Shown piece by piece: positions 1-8,433 of a stretch of DNA of 12,650 nucleotides (its first letter is position 1; each line of letters starts with the position of its first letter). Made by a program: the position numbers and the translations under genes. Under the pieces are notes generated by a model, which worked only from the letters and a program-made list of their open reading frames with translations, was not told where the DNA came from and did no database searches. Where the stretch lies: the NCBI GenBank assembly GCA_021813085.1, contig JAKAMA010000029.1, positions 1 to 12,650 on the forward strand. Reading direction: 5' to 3'. This DNA comes from Chloroflexota bacterium. Its GTDB lineage: Bacteria > Chloroflexota > Dehalococcoidia > DSTF01 > JACRBR01.

Positions 1-1
1 C

Positions 2-2950
<2,949 letters not shown>

Positions 2951-2983
2951 CGGCACGGCACGGCGGACCTGTGTTCGGACAGC

Positions 2984-3010
2984 GAGGGGGCCCGCACGGG
3001 GCCCCCTCTC
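2984..3010 (+). terminator. Rho-independent-type terminator of rpoC
   Basis: Perfect 10-bp stem, GAGGGGGCCC (2984-2993) paired with GGGCCCCCTC (2999-3008), around a GCACG loop. It begins 33 nt after the rpoC stop and is followed by the modestly T-rich TCTCGTTGTGT. The strong GC stem and its position support termination of the rpoBC transcript. The U-tract is weak, as is common in GC-rich genomes. Confidence 0.8.
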
Positions 3011-3090
3011 GTTGTGTCGCCGGGGAGCTCGTAGCTTCAACGGCTGGCCTCTTTCGGCGCGGGAGCCGGGCTGGACCGGTGCGGGCGGGC

Positions 3091-3118
3091 TTGACCGCGG
3101 GCGTATGATCAATACAGA
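3091..3118 (+). promoter_or_regulatory. Candidate sigma70-type promoter of the zinc-ribbon gene
   Basis: TTGACC (3091-3096) is followed 16 nt later by TACAGA (3113-3118). An alternative -10, TATGAT (3104-3109), lies too close to this -35 to pair with it. The segment is after the rpoC terminator and about 55 nt before the downstream start codon, so a promoter is expected here, but the -10 is not decisive. Confidence 0.35.
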
Positions 3119-3174
3119 GACGCGCGTACCGCCGAAGACGGCGTCGGCCGGCGGCGCCACGAAGGAGGAGAACC

Positions 3175-3420
3175 ATGAGCTGGATGGACAGGCTGCGCCG
3201 AGGTCGCGTCGAGACGCCCGCGCCGAATGGTAGCGACACCCCGCCGTGTCCGCACGTCACGCTCGTGCCGCGCTGGGACTCGGCGCCGGACATGGGGAGC
3301 GAGGAGAAGGCGTCCGCCTGGGTCTGCGACGTCTGTGGTGCGACGTTCACACCGGCCGAGGTACAAGGACTGCGCGCGAGCGAGGGCGAGCGCGTGAAGA
3401 GCGCGCTGCAGGACGGATAG
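3175..3420 (+). CDS. Small zinc-ribbon-like protein of unknown function (81 aa)
   Basis: An 81-residue protein with a clear ribosome binding site (AAGGAGGAG, ending 6 nt before the ATG), so the start is secure. Cys25-Pro-His27 and Cys51-x-x-Cys54 form a plausible CxH...CxxC single-zinc site. Between them is a conserved-looking core, HVTLVPRWDSAPDMGSEEKA. The CxxC knuckle is followed by GATFTPAEV, typical of treble-clef or zinc-ribbon ends. The N-terminus (RLRRGR) is basic, which could contact nucleic acid. It sits alone between the rpoC terminator and a hairpin shared with a convergent gene, so it is probably monocistronic. I do not recognise a named family, and metal binding is inferred from ligand spacing only. 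Confidence 0.82.
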   Translation: MSWMDRLRRGRVETPAPNGSDTPPCPHVTLVPRWDSAPDMGSEEKASAWVCDVCGATFTPAEVQGLRASEGERVKSALQDG

Positions 3421-3423
3421 GCG

Positions 3424-3453
3424 CCACGAGCGGGCGGCCACGCGGGGCCGCCC
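3424..3453. repeat. 30-nt palindromic repeat, copy A (bidirectional hairpin)
   Basis: Contains GGGCGGCC (3432-3439), a 6-nt loop and GGCCGCCC (3446-3453). The same 30 nt recur without mismatch at 4601-4630, and both copies are followed by a TACCG. It sits between two convergent stops (3420 plus, 3476 minus), where it could terminate both transcripts. This behaviour fits a REP-like intergenic palindrome. Confidence 0.75.
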
Positions 3454-3475
3454 ATACCGTGCGCGGGGCTGGGCG

Positions 3476-4474
3476 CTACGCGGCGGCGTGGTCCTGGCGG
3501 GCCTCGGGGCGGAGCTGGGCAAGCAGCCCTTCGACGGAGTCGGCGCTCACCGGGAAGGCGGCGATGGCGAGCGAGATCGCCGGCGCGGGCACCTCGGGGA
3601 AGCGCTGGACGACCATGCGCGTGACGCTGTCGCGCAGCCGTTCGCCAGAGAGGCGCGTGCCTTGGAGCGACGTCTCGTTGTGGATCACGGCGTAGCCTCC
3701 GCCCAGCGCGCCGAGCACGTCGGAGTCGCGCACCTGTGAGAGCACCTGGCTGCCGATGCGTCGCATCAGGTGGTCGGTGAAGAAGTCGCCGAACCGGCGC
3801 CGCACGTCGCGCTCGTTCTCCAGGCGGAGGACGGCGACGCCCAGCTCGCGGCCGTAGCGCCGGGCGCGGCTGATGTCCCGCTTGAGCTGGGCGATGAGGA
3901 AGTCTTCGTCCGGGATCCAGAGGATCGGGTCGACGGAGTGCAGGCGGCGCGCCTCTTCGCGCTGGCGGAGCTGGTACACGGCGACGGCGACGTGGTTGGC
4001 GAGGATCAGCGCCACCTGCTCATCGAGCGGCGACGCGTCGACGACGAACAGCGCGATGCCGATCGCCTCGCGGTTGTAGGCGATGGGCACGAGGACGGCC
4101 TGCGCGGGCGTGCCCTCGGGCGGCGCGACGCCGAACAGCGCTTCGACCTCGACGGTCACGGCGCCGGACTGGCCCTCAACCTGTGCGAAGACGGCGGCCG
4201 CGCGCTCGTCCGCCGGCAGTGCGCCGACGCGCAGCGCGTCGCGGAGCTCGTGCGCGTTCTGGGGCGCCTGCGGGGACACGGGCAGCGGCCGGTACGTGCC
4301 CGCCTCATCGACGATGGCGAGGACGGTGAGCGCGGCGCCGAGCGCCTTCTCGCCGAGGAACTCCACCCGGCCGGCCAGCCACTGCATGTCCGCGGAGGCG
4401 TGCAGGGATGCCAGGTTCTCGGCAAGGTAGAGCAGCCGGCCTTCGGTCTCCGAGGGCAGTGTGGGCACGGGCAC
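3476..4474 (-). CDS. GAF plus degenerate GGDEF-domain protein (332 aa)
   Basis: The N-terminal half (about residues 15-170) looks like a GAF-type sensor domain, with alternating hydrophobic strands ending in a helical linker VAVAVYQLRQREEARRL. The C-terminal half (about 182-320) has GGDEF-family architecture: DPILWIPDEDF for the usual D-LTGLPNRRxF start, then RARRYGRELGVAVLRLEN and RDSDVLGALGGGYAVIH. Aligned on the AVI that follows it, the GGDEF signature reads LGGGY. The Asp that normally leads the first metal-binding strand is also replaced (LRLENERD). The protein is therefore very unlikely to make c-di-GMP and is more plausibly a GTP- or ligand-binding regulatory module. The chosen GTG start has GGAAGGGG about 8 nt upstream. 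The frame is open further upstream, but that extension is low-complexity and crosses a repeat. It lies 181 nt downstream of trxB on the same strand, so cotranscription is uncertain. Confidence 0.8.
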   Translation of the reverse strand: MPVPTLPSETEGRLLYLAENLASLHASADMQWLAGRVEFLGEKALGAALTVLAIVDEAGTYRPLPVSPQAPQNAHELRDALRVGALPADERAAAVFAQVEGQSGAVTVEVEALFGVAPPEGTPAQAVLVPIAYNREAIGIALFVVDASPLDEQVALILANHVAVAVYQLRQREEARRLHSVDPILWIPDEDFLIAQLKRDISRARRYGRELGVAVLRLENERDVRRRFGDFFTDHLMRRIGSQVLSQVRDSDVLGALGGGYAVIHNETSLQGTRLSGERLRDSVTRMVVQRFPEVPAPAISLAIAAFPVSADSVEGLLAQLRPEARQDHAAA

Positions 4475-4563
4475 GTTGCCACCCCTTCCGGAAGAGTATC
4501 GGCAGCGGGCGGGGCCGTCCTGACGCGCGCGGGGGCGATTTCGCGGGGGATTTCCGGCGGACC

Positions 4564-4599
4564 GGGGATTTGGGGATTGGAAGCTGGGGACTGGGGAGC
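4564..4599. repeat. Degenerate heptameric tandem repeat
   Basis: G-rich units of roughly CTGGGGA/TTGGAAG recur every 7-8 nt (G-runs begin at 4564, 4572, 4579, 4586 and 4593). The tract lies between trxB and the GGDEF-like gene and directly abuts repeat copy B at 4601. It resembles the cleaner heptad tract at 12161-12192. Confidence 0.6.
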
Positions 4600-4600
4600 C

Positions 4601-4630
4601 CCACGAGCGGGCGGCCACGCGGGGCCGCCC
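4601..4630. repeat. 30-nt palindromic repeat, copy B (hairpin after trxB)
   Basis: Identical to 3424-3453: GGGCGGCC (4609-4616), loop ACGCGG, GGCCGCCC (4623-4630). It lies 25 nt beyond the trxB stop on the minus strand, where it could act as a terminator or as a transcript-stabilising hairpin. Confidence 0.75.
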
Positions 4631-4655
4631 CTACCGCGCGCTTGGCGGTGCTTCG

Positions 4656-5633
4656 TCAGCGGGTCGTGGCGGCGGCGGGGCCGCGGGCCGGCTGCGGCGC
4701 GGGGAACGCGTCGCTGATGTAGTGGTCGGCGCGGATGGCGGCGGTGGCGCCGTCGCCGGCGGCGGTGACGACCTGACGGGCGGAGTCCGCGCGGATGTCG
4801 CCGGCGGCGAAGATCCCGGGGACCTCGGTCTGCATCCATTCATCCACGACGACGTGGCCGCCGCCGTCCATGCGCAGCTTGCCGCGCAGGTAGTCCGTGT
4901 TCGGGGTGAGACCGATGAAGATGAAGACGGCGGCGACGTCGAGGGTGCGCGTCTCGCCGGTGACGACGTCGCGGACGCGCACGCCGCTGACGGCGTCTTC
5001 ACCGAGGATCTCCTCGACGACGGTGTTCCAGACGAACTCCATCTTCGGGTCCGCGAAGGCGCGCTCCTGGAGGATGGCGCTGGCGCGCAGCGTGTCGCGG
5101 CGGTGGACCATGTACGCCTTCTTCGCGTAGCGCGTGACGAAGAGGCCCTCGTCCATCGCGGCATCGCCGCCGCCGACGACGGCGACGGTCTGATCCTTGA
5201 AGAACGCGGCGTCGCAGGTCGCGCAGTAGGAGACGCCGAAGCCGGTCAGGCGCTCCTCGCCGGGGACGCCGAGGCGGTTGTAGTCGGCGCCGCCGGCCAG
5301 GATCACGGCATTCGCCAGGTAGCTGCCTTCGCTCGTGACGACGAGGTGCTTGCCGTCCACCTGGTCGATGGCGGAGACATCGGCGTACGCGGTCTCCATC
5401 CCGTACTTCTCGGCCTGGCGGTGCATGGCCTGCGCGAGCTCGAAGCCGTTGATGCTGTCGATGCCAGGGTAGTTCTCGACGGCGGCGGTGAGGGAGATCT
5501 GGCCGCCGGTGACCTTGCGCTCGACGAGCAGCGTCTTGCGGCGGGCGCGCGCGGCGTAGAGGCCGGCGCTGAGGCCGGCGGGGCCGGCGCCCGCGATCAC
5601 GATGTCGTACTCCTGCGGTGCGGTCGTGGTCAT
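4656..5633 (-). CDS. trxB: Thioredoxin reductase (NADPH, FAD)
   Basis: A 325-residue cytosolic flavoenzyme that passes electrons from NADPH through FAD to thioredoxin; the length is normal for the low-molecular-weight bacterial type. The FAD Rossmann motif GAGPAG is at residues 15-20. The redox disulfide CATC is at 137-140. The NADPH-binding GGGDAA is at 154-159, with the phosphate-binding HRR at 177-179. The C-terminal FAD motif FAAGDI is at 275-280. The usual Gly after CATCD is Ala here (CATCDAAFF), a minor variant. The ATG is preceded by GGGAG about 8 nt upstream. The gene lies 86 nt downstream of thioredoxin on the same strand, its natural substrate, so the two probably form an operon, with a palindrome in the gap that may set relative expression. 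Confidence 0.97.
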   Translation of the reverse strand: MTTTAPQEYDIVIAGAGPAGLSAGLYAARARRKTLLVERKVTGGQISLTAAVENYPGIDSINGFELAQAMHRQAEKYGMETAYADVSAIDQVDGKHLVVTSEGSYLANAVILAGGADYNRLGVPGEERLTGFGVSYCATCDAAFFKDQTVAVVGGGDAAMDEGLFVTRYAKKAYMVHRRDTLRASAILQERAFADPKMEFVWNTVVEEILGEDAVSGVRVRDVVTGETRTLDVAAVFIFIGLTPNTDYLRGKLRMDGGGHVVVDEWMQTEVPGIFAAGDIRADSARQVVTAAGDGATAAIRADHYISDAFPAPQPARGPAAATTR

Positions 5634-5683
5634 CGTGTGCTCCCATCCGCCGGTGGCGGTGGCCCCGCGCGGGGGCGGGGCAA

Positions 5684-5709
5684 GGGCGGGCCGCCGCGGC
5701 GGCCCGCCC
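5684..5709. repeat. Perfect 26-nt palindrome between trxA and trxB
   Basis: GGGCGGGCCGCCG (5684-5696) is followed immediately by its exact reverse complement (5697-5709), with no loop. It lies 10 nt past the trxA stop and about 50 nt before the trxB start on the minus strand. Possible roles are partial terminator, processing or stability hairpin, or a REP-like element. No U-tract follows on the minus strand, which argues against complete termination. Confidence 0.75.
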
Positions 5710-5719
5710 CGGCGGGGCG

Positions 5720-6043
5720 TTAGAGGACGGCGTCGAGCCGCTTCTTGAGGTCGCCCTTCGGACGGAAGCCGATGATCTGGCCGACGGGCTGGCCGCCCTT
5801 GAAGACGAGCAGCGTCGGGATGCTGCGGATGCCGTACTGCGACGCCGTGCGGACGTTGTCATCGGTGTTGAGCTTGACGAACTTCACCTTGCCGGCGTAT
5901 TCGTCGGACAGCTCTTCGACGACCGGGGCGACCATGCGGCAGGGGCCGCACCAGGGGGCCCAGAAGTCCACGAGCACGGGTGTCTCGGCCTTCAGGACTT
6001 CGCTCTCGAAGTTGGCGTCGGTGACTTCTGCGGGCTTGGCCAT
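5720..6043 (-). CDS. trxA: Thioredoxin
   Basis: A 107-residue cytosolic thioredoxin of standard length. The active site is W31-C32-G-P-C35 inside the classical [13 protein letters not shown] context, with buried Asp26. The cis-proline is Pro76 in SIPTLLVF. The C-terminal [13 protein letters not shown] helix is typical. AGGAG lies about 14 nt before the ATG, slightly long but the only good candidate. It is the first gene after the divergent regulatory region and is followed by its reductase. A CsoR-type operator lies within the promoter proposed for it, suggesting control by the neighbouring metalloregulator. Confidence 0.97.
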   Translation of the reverse strand: MAKPAEVTDANFESEVLKAETPVLVDFWAPWCGPCRMVAPVVEELSDEYAGKVKFVKLNTDDNVRTASQYGIRSIPTLLVFKGGQPVGQIIGFRPKGDLKKRLDAVL

Positions 6044-6109
6044 GGTTCCGAATGTTCTCCTACTACCGTCCGCCGCCGGGGGTGCCCATACGGGCCGTCT
6101 GGCCGGCGA

Positions 6110-6137
6110 TTGACACCTTCCTGAGCATCAGGATAAT
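6110..6137 (+). promoter_or_regulatory. Sigma70-type promoter of the csoR-like gene
   Basis: A perfect -35, TTGACA (6110-6115), a 16-nt spacer and GATAAT (6132-6137, one mismatch to TATAAT). It lies about 70 nt upstream of the csoR-like start. The AT-rich -10 stands out in this GC-rich sequence, and the operator dyad begins directly after it. Confidence 0.75.
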
Positions 6138-6159
6138 ATACCCCCAGAGGGTATGTCAA
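6133..6159 (-). promoter_or_regulatory. Candidate promoter of trxA-trxB, overlapping the CsoR-type operator
   Basis: On the minus strand a perfect TTGACA (6159-6154) is followed 15 nt later by TATTAT (6138-6133); TTATCC at 17 nt spacing is an alternative. The dyad at 6138-6154 fills the spacer, so a bound repressor would occlude this promoter. It faces the csoR promoter and shares its AT-rich core. Spacer choice is uncertain. Confidence 0.55.
6138..6154. promoter_or_regulatory. CsoR-type operator
   Basis: ATACCC (6138-6143) and GGGTAT (6149-6154) form a perfect dyad around CCAGA. CsoR-family operators are known to follow a TACCC...GGGTA pattern. The location, immediately after the -10 of the csoR-like gene and inside the spacer of the opposing promoter, is typical for an autorepressor. 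Binding by the adjacent gene product is inferred. Confidence 0.78.
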
Positions 6160-6205
6160 GGGCTCGGCGCACGATGTGTTACAGCGCCAGCCGGAAGGCG
6201 GGCCG

Positions 6206-6517
6206 ATGCCAGAGAAGACGTTGCAGGACGAGATCAGCAACCGGCTGCGCCGGATCGAGGGCCAGGTGCGCGGCATCGAGAAGATGCTGGACGAGGGCCG
6301 CGACTGCGAGGACATGCTGACGCAGACGATGGCGATCCGGAGCGCGGTGGACCAAGTGGGGGCGCGGCTGATGGAGTATCACCTCGACCGCTGCCTGCTG
6401 GAGGGGTTCGACTGCGAGCCGGAGCGGATGGAGCTGCTGCGCCACGCGCTCAAGCTCTGGACGCGCTTCGGGCAGCCGGCGCCGGCGATGGCGCTGCCGT
6501 ACGAGGCGGGGAATTAG
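6206..6517 (+). CDS. csoR: CsoR-family (DUF156) metal-sensing repressor
   Basis: A 103-residue all-helical repressor of the CsoR/RcnR/FrmR/CstR family. The hallmark RLRRIEGQVRGIEKML opens the protein (residues 13-28). Cys34, His59 and Cys63 match the three Cu(I) ligands of copper-sensing CsoR. FrmR lacks the third Cys, CstR lacks the His, and RcnR has His at the last position, so the copper type fits best. The start ATG has GGAAGG about 9 nt upstream; an in-frame ATG 30 nt earlier is less likely. The gene has a strong promoter with an operator dyad just after the -10, indicating autorepression relieved by metal. No copper exporter or chaperone gene is in the window; the divergent neighbours are thioredoxin and its reductase. 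A thiol or persulfide signal cannot be excluded. Confidence 0.9.
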   Translation: MPEKTLQDEISNRLRRIEGQVRGIEKMLDEGRDCEDMLTQTMAIRSAVDQVGARLMEYHLDRCLLEGFDCEPERMELLRHALKLWTRFGQPAPAMALPYEAGN

Positions 6518-6626
6518 GATCCTTTACATGGCGGCGGCGAAGGGCTCAGGCGCTGGACGCTGGTAGAGGGTGGAACGGGCGGCGTGGCCCACGCGGTGCG
6601 CCGGCCGATACGTGCCCGCATCTGCG

Positions 6627-7310
6627 TCAGCAGTGCGCCGCGAGTACGGCGTCGGCGATCACCTGCGCGCCGGCGGCGCTTGGGTGAAACCTGTCGCTGG
6701 CCAGGTAGCCGAGCGACGCAGGGTCGCGCGTGCCGTCCGGCCCGTTGAATGCGGCGTTCACCGATGCGGGCAGCATGCCATCCGCGCAGGCCGTCTGGTG
6801 GATGGAGGCATTCACCGCTGCAAGCTTCGCGATCACGTAGCTGTCGACCAGCTCCGGATACGGATCGTAGATGTCGAGCACCGTGATGCGCGCGTGTGTG
6901 AGTGCGCGCAGCTCGCCGAGTGTGCGCGCGTAGGCCGTCTCGAAGCCCGCGAGCGTCGTGTCGACGCAGGCCTTGTCGCAGCCGCCGAGCTCGTATCGAA
7001 GCAAGGCGATCCCGAGGTCGTTCGATCCAATGCTCAGTGTCAGCACGTCGGCGTGCGCGATGGCGGTACGCAAGGACTGATCCTGGGACAAGCTCTGCTC
7101 GAACGCGCCCAGGAACTCGCCCGGAGTCGCCAGGACGGTGGGCTGAACGCGCAGCACCTTCGCGTAGTCTGTGGCGTAGGTCGTGGGCCCGTTGGTGCCG
7201 AGCGAGTCACCAAGCACCACGTAACTGCATCCGGTGAGGAGCGCGCCGGCGACCAGCACGAGGCTGAGAAGTCCCGGCAGACGGCGGGAGACGATAGTCT
7301 GAGGTCGCAC
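6627..7310 (-). CDS. SGNH/GDSL hydrolase, predicted lipoprotein
   Basis: A 227-residue secreted esterase/lipase-type hydrolase. An Arg-containing N-terminus, a hydrophobic stretch (residues 11-26) and a lipobox L25-T-G-C28 predict lipid anchoring. The nucleophile motif GDSL (Ser36) follows only seven residues later. Asn97 sits in SIGSND (block III), and Asp206-x-x-His209 in SDRFHPS (block V) completes the triad. Four more Cys (GGCDKAC, QTAC and the C-terminal Cys227) could form disulfides outside the membrane. Substrate cannot be predicted. It ends convergently with the csoR-like gene, and its upstream region is the repeat-bearing gap, so it is likely transcribed alone. The very short tether between lipid anchor and active site is unusual. 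Confidence 0.85.
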   Translation of the reverse strand: MRPQTIVSRRLPGLLSLVLVAGALLTGCSYVVLGDSLGTNGPTTYATDYAKVLRVQPTVLATPGEFLGAFEQSLSQDQSLRTAIAHADVLTLSIGSNDLGIALLRYELGGCDKACVDTTLAGFETAYARTLGELRALTHARITVLDIYDPYPELVDSYVIAKLAAVNASIHQTACADGMLPASVNAAFNGPDGTRDPASLGYLASDRFHPSAAGAQVIADAVLAAHC

Positions 7311-7646
7311 TGGCGGGCTCTTCCTCTCGATGTCATATGGGAGGCCGTACCGTCGGTCGGTCGGCCGCTCCCGCGGCTGCGATCATACTCCGCGGTACCA
7401 CGCCGGTGCGCTTCAAAGTTTCCAATCGCACCACGAACGGACCGGCGCCTGCATCTCCCGTGCGCCTGTGCGCCGCCCGCACGCACAGACTTCTTTGCGC
7501 TGTCCGAGGGTCGAGGCAGGGGAGCGGAAGGGGTCAGGGGATATGCGCACGTAGGGTGACGCCTTCGAGGAGGGGGCGGCGCTCCCCGGCTGGTGGCATG
7601 CGGACGGCGGGGGCTCAGCGGGCGCGGGCATCGTCGGAACGAGCGC
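7311..7646. other. Gene-free interval containing dispersed repeat copy 1
   Basis: No reading frame here has a credible start, family motif or ribosome binding site. Most of the interval is the dispersed repeat at 7365-7561. The remainder should hold the promoter of the SGNH hydrolase (right to left from about 7311) and the 3' end of the ferredoxin transcript. I see no convincing terminator hairpin with a U-tract. Confidence 0.6.
7365..7561 (+). repeat. Dispersed repeat of about 190 bp, copy 1
   Basis: Matches 10567-10754 along its whole length in the same orientation, at roughly 85% identity by eye. Both copies begin CCGCTCCCGCGGCTGCGATC and share TTGCGCTGTCCGAGG, TCGAGGCAGGGGAGC and GATATGCGCACGTA. 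Copy 1 has about 13 extra nt near 7405-7420. It reads ATG-CGC-ACG-TAG at the point where copy 2 runs into a gene. Indels shift the frames between copies, so it is not a conserved protein. There are no terminal inverted repeats or target duplications that I can see. Confidence 0.85.
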
Positions 7647-7883
7647 TCACGCCTTCTCGAGCACAGACCCCAGGACGTTACGGACCGTTCGTTCCTGGCG
7701 CGCCGAGAACCCGTCGCGCGCGACGATGGCGCGGACGGGACAGTAGGGGACGCAGATGCCGCATCCGTTGCAGCGGCCTCTGCGGATGACGAACTGCTTC
7801 TTCGCCTCGAAGATCGCGGCTTCGGGGCACATGTATTCGCAGCAGCCGCAGTCCACGCAATCGGAGCTGATCATGTACGACAC
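7647..7883 (-). CDS. Small 2[4Fe-4S] ferredoxin
   Basis: A 78-residue bacterial-type ferredoxin, a low-potential cytosolic electron carrier. Two complete CxxCxxCxxxCP motifs are visible, CVDCGCCEYMCP and CNGCGICVPYCP, separated by EAAIFEAKKQFVIRRGR. The C-terminus is a helix (SARQERTVRNVLGSVLEKA) beyond the minimal fold. I chose the GTG start (VSYMISSD) because related ferredoxins begin just before this strand and AAAGGA lies about 9 nt upstream; an ATG 54 nt earlier gives a Gln/Arg-rich leader with no family resemblance. It lies 98 nt downstream of the SCP2-like gene on the same strand, the third gene after the diiron protein, making it the obvious candidate electron donor. The wider gap could hold a separate promoter. 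Confidence 0.92.
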   Translation of the reverse strand: MSYMISSDCVDCGCCEYMCPEAAIFEAKKQFVIRRGRCNGCGICVPYCPVRAIVARDGFSARQERTVRNVLGSVLEKA

Positions 7884-7981
7884 GTCGTCCGTCCTTTGCT
7901 CGCGCGCTTGCGGGGCGCTCCCTGGATGACCGGTCACGGGCGTCCCGCTCGTGTCTTCCGCGCCGGCGCCCGGCGCTTCTG

Positions 7982-8422
7982 TTAGCTCGCCGAGAACTCC
8001 GTCGTCACGCCCGCCGCCTCGTTGAAGAAGGCCTGGATCGACTGGTTGAAGCGATAGAACAGGTCGACCTGCAACTGGTCCTTCGCTACGACCTGCATGG
8101 GCGTGCCAGCCATCGTCAGCCGGTTGAGCGTATGCCCGAGGTCCGGCTCGCCATGGTCGCGGATGTTCTCGATCATGTTCTTCCAGTCGTCGAGCCTGCC
8201 CTCGATCGTGAAGTCGGCAAGCTGTGCCGGATCAGCGACCTCGCGCACGCGGCGCACGCCGTAGCCGGCGAACTCGAGCAGGTATCCCTTCGCCGCTCCG
8301 CCGGTGCCGACCTTCACGCCGACATTCGCGTCTACGTACCCCAGGTGCTTGAAACGCTCGCGCTCGTCGGCCACACGCCGGCCGACGGCCTCGAACCATT
8401 CAACGGATGGAAACTTCGGCAT
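7982..8422 (-). CDS. SCP2-like (sterol carrier type) protein, 146 aa
   Basis: A small soluble protein with SCP2-like character: a strand-rich N-terminal half (GVKVGTGGAAKGYLLEFAGYGVRRVREV), then DFTIEGRLDDWKNMIENIRD and a C-terminal LDLFYRFN-type segment (QVDLFYRFNQSIQAFFNEAA), as in proteins that hold lipids or fatty acyl chains in a hydrophobic tunnel. There are no cysteines and no obvious catalytic residues. The ATG has a perfect GGAGG, 7 nt upstream, that overlaps the stop codon of the diiron gene, so translation is probably coupled. A lipid-binding role beside a diiron oxygenase suggests substrate delivery. The family call is by pattern, not by search; a conserved protein of unknown function is the alternative. 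Confidence 0.72.
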   Translation of the reverse strand: MPKFPSVEWFEAVGRRVADERERFKHLGYVDANVGVKVGTGGAAKGYLLEFAGYGVRRVREVADPAQLADFTIEGRLDDWKNMIENIRDHGEPDLGHTLNRLTMAGTPMQVVAKDQLQVDLFYRFNQSIQAFFNEAAGVTTEFSAS

Positions 8423-8433
8423 CGCGATACCTC

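Noticed and set aside
4475..4618. Upstream ATG extension of the GGDEF-like protein
   Set aside because: The added 48 residues are Pro/Arg/Ser low-complexity encoded by heptads and a palindromic repeat; the internal GTG at 4474 has a good ribosome binding site.
3770..4717. Plus-strand open frame of 315 codons opposite the GGDEF-like gene
   Set aside because: Low-complexity antisense translation that also runs through the heptad and palindromic repeats; no start signal.
4722..5723. Plus-strand open frame of 333 codons over trxB
   Set aside because: Antisense of trxB in high-GC DNA; composition is Gly/Ala/Val/Asp-rich with no family motif, and it contradicts an unmistakable thioredoxin reductase.
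6582..6594. Small GCGTG/CACGC hairpin between the csoR-like gene and the SGNH gene
   Set aside because: A 5-bp stem with a 3-nt loop is expected by chance in DNA this GC-rich, and no T-run follows on either strand; too weak to call a terminator.
6570..7559. Plus-strand open frame of 329 codons over the SGNH hydrolase and the repeat
   Set aside because: It crosses a coding gene on the other strand and the dispersed repeat; the repeat's frame is not kept in copy 2.
7884..7937. ATG start 54 nt upstream of the ferredoxin
   Set aside because: The leader MTGHPGSAPQAREQRTDD does not resemble ferredoxin N-termini, and the GTG before SYMISSDC has a ribosome binding site at proper spacing.
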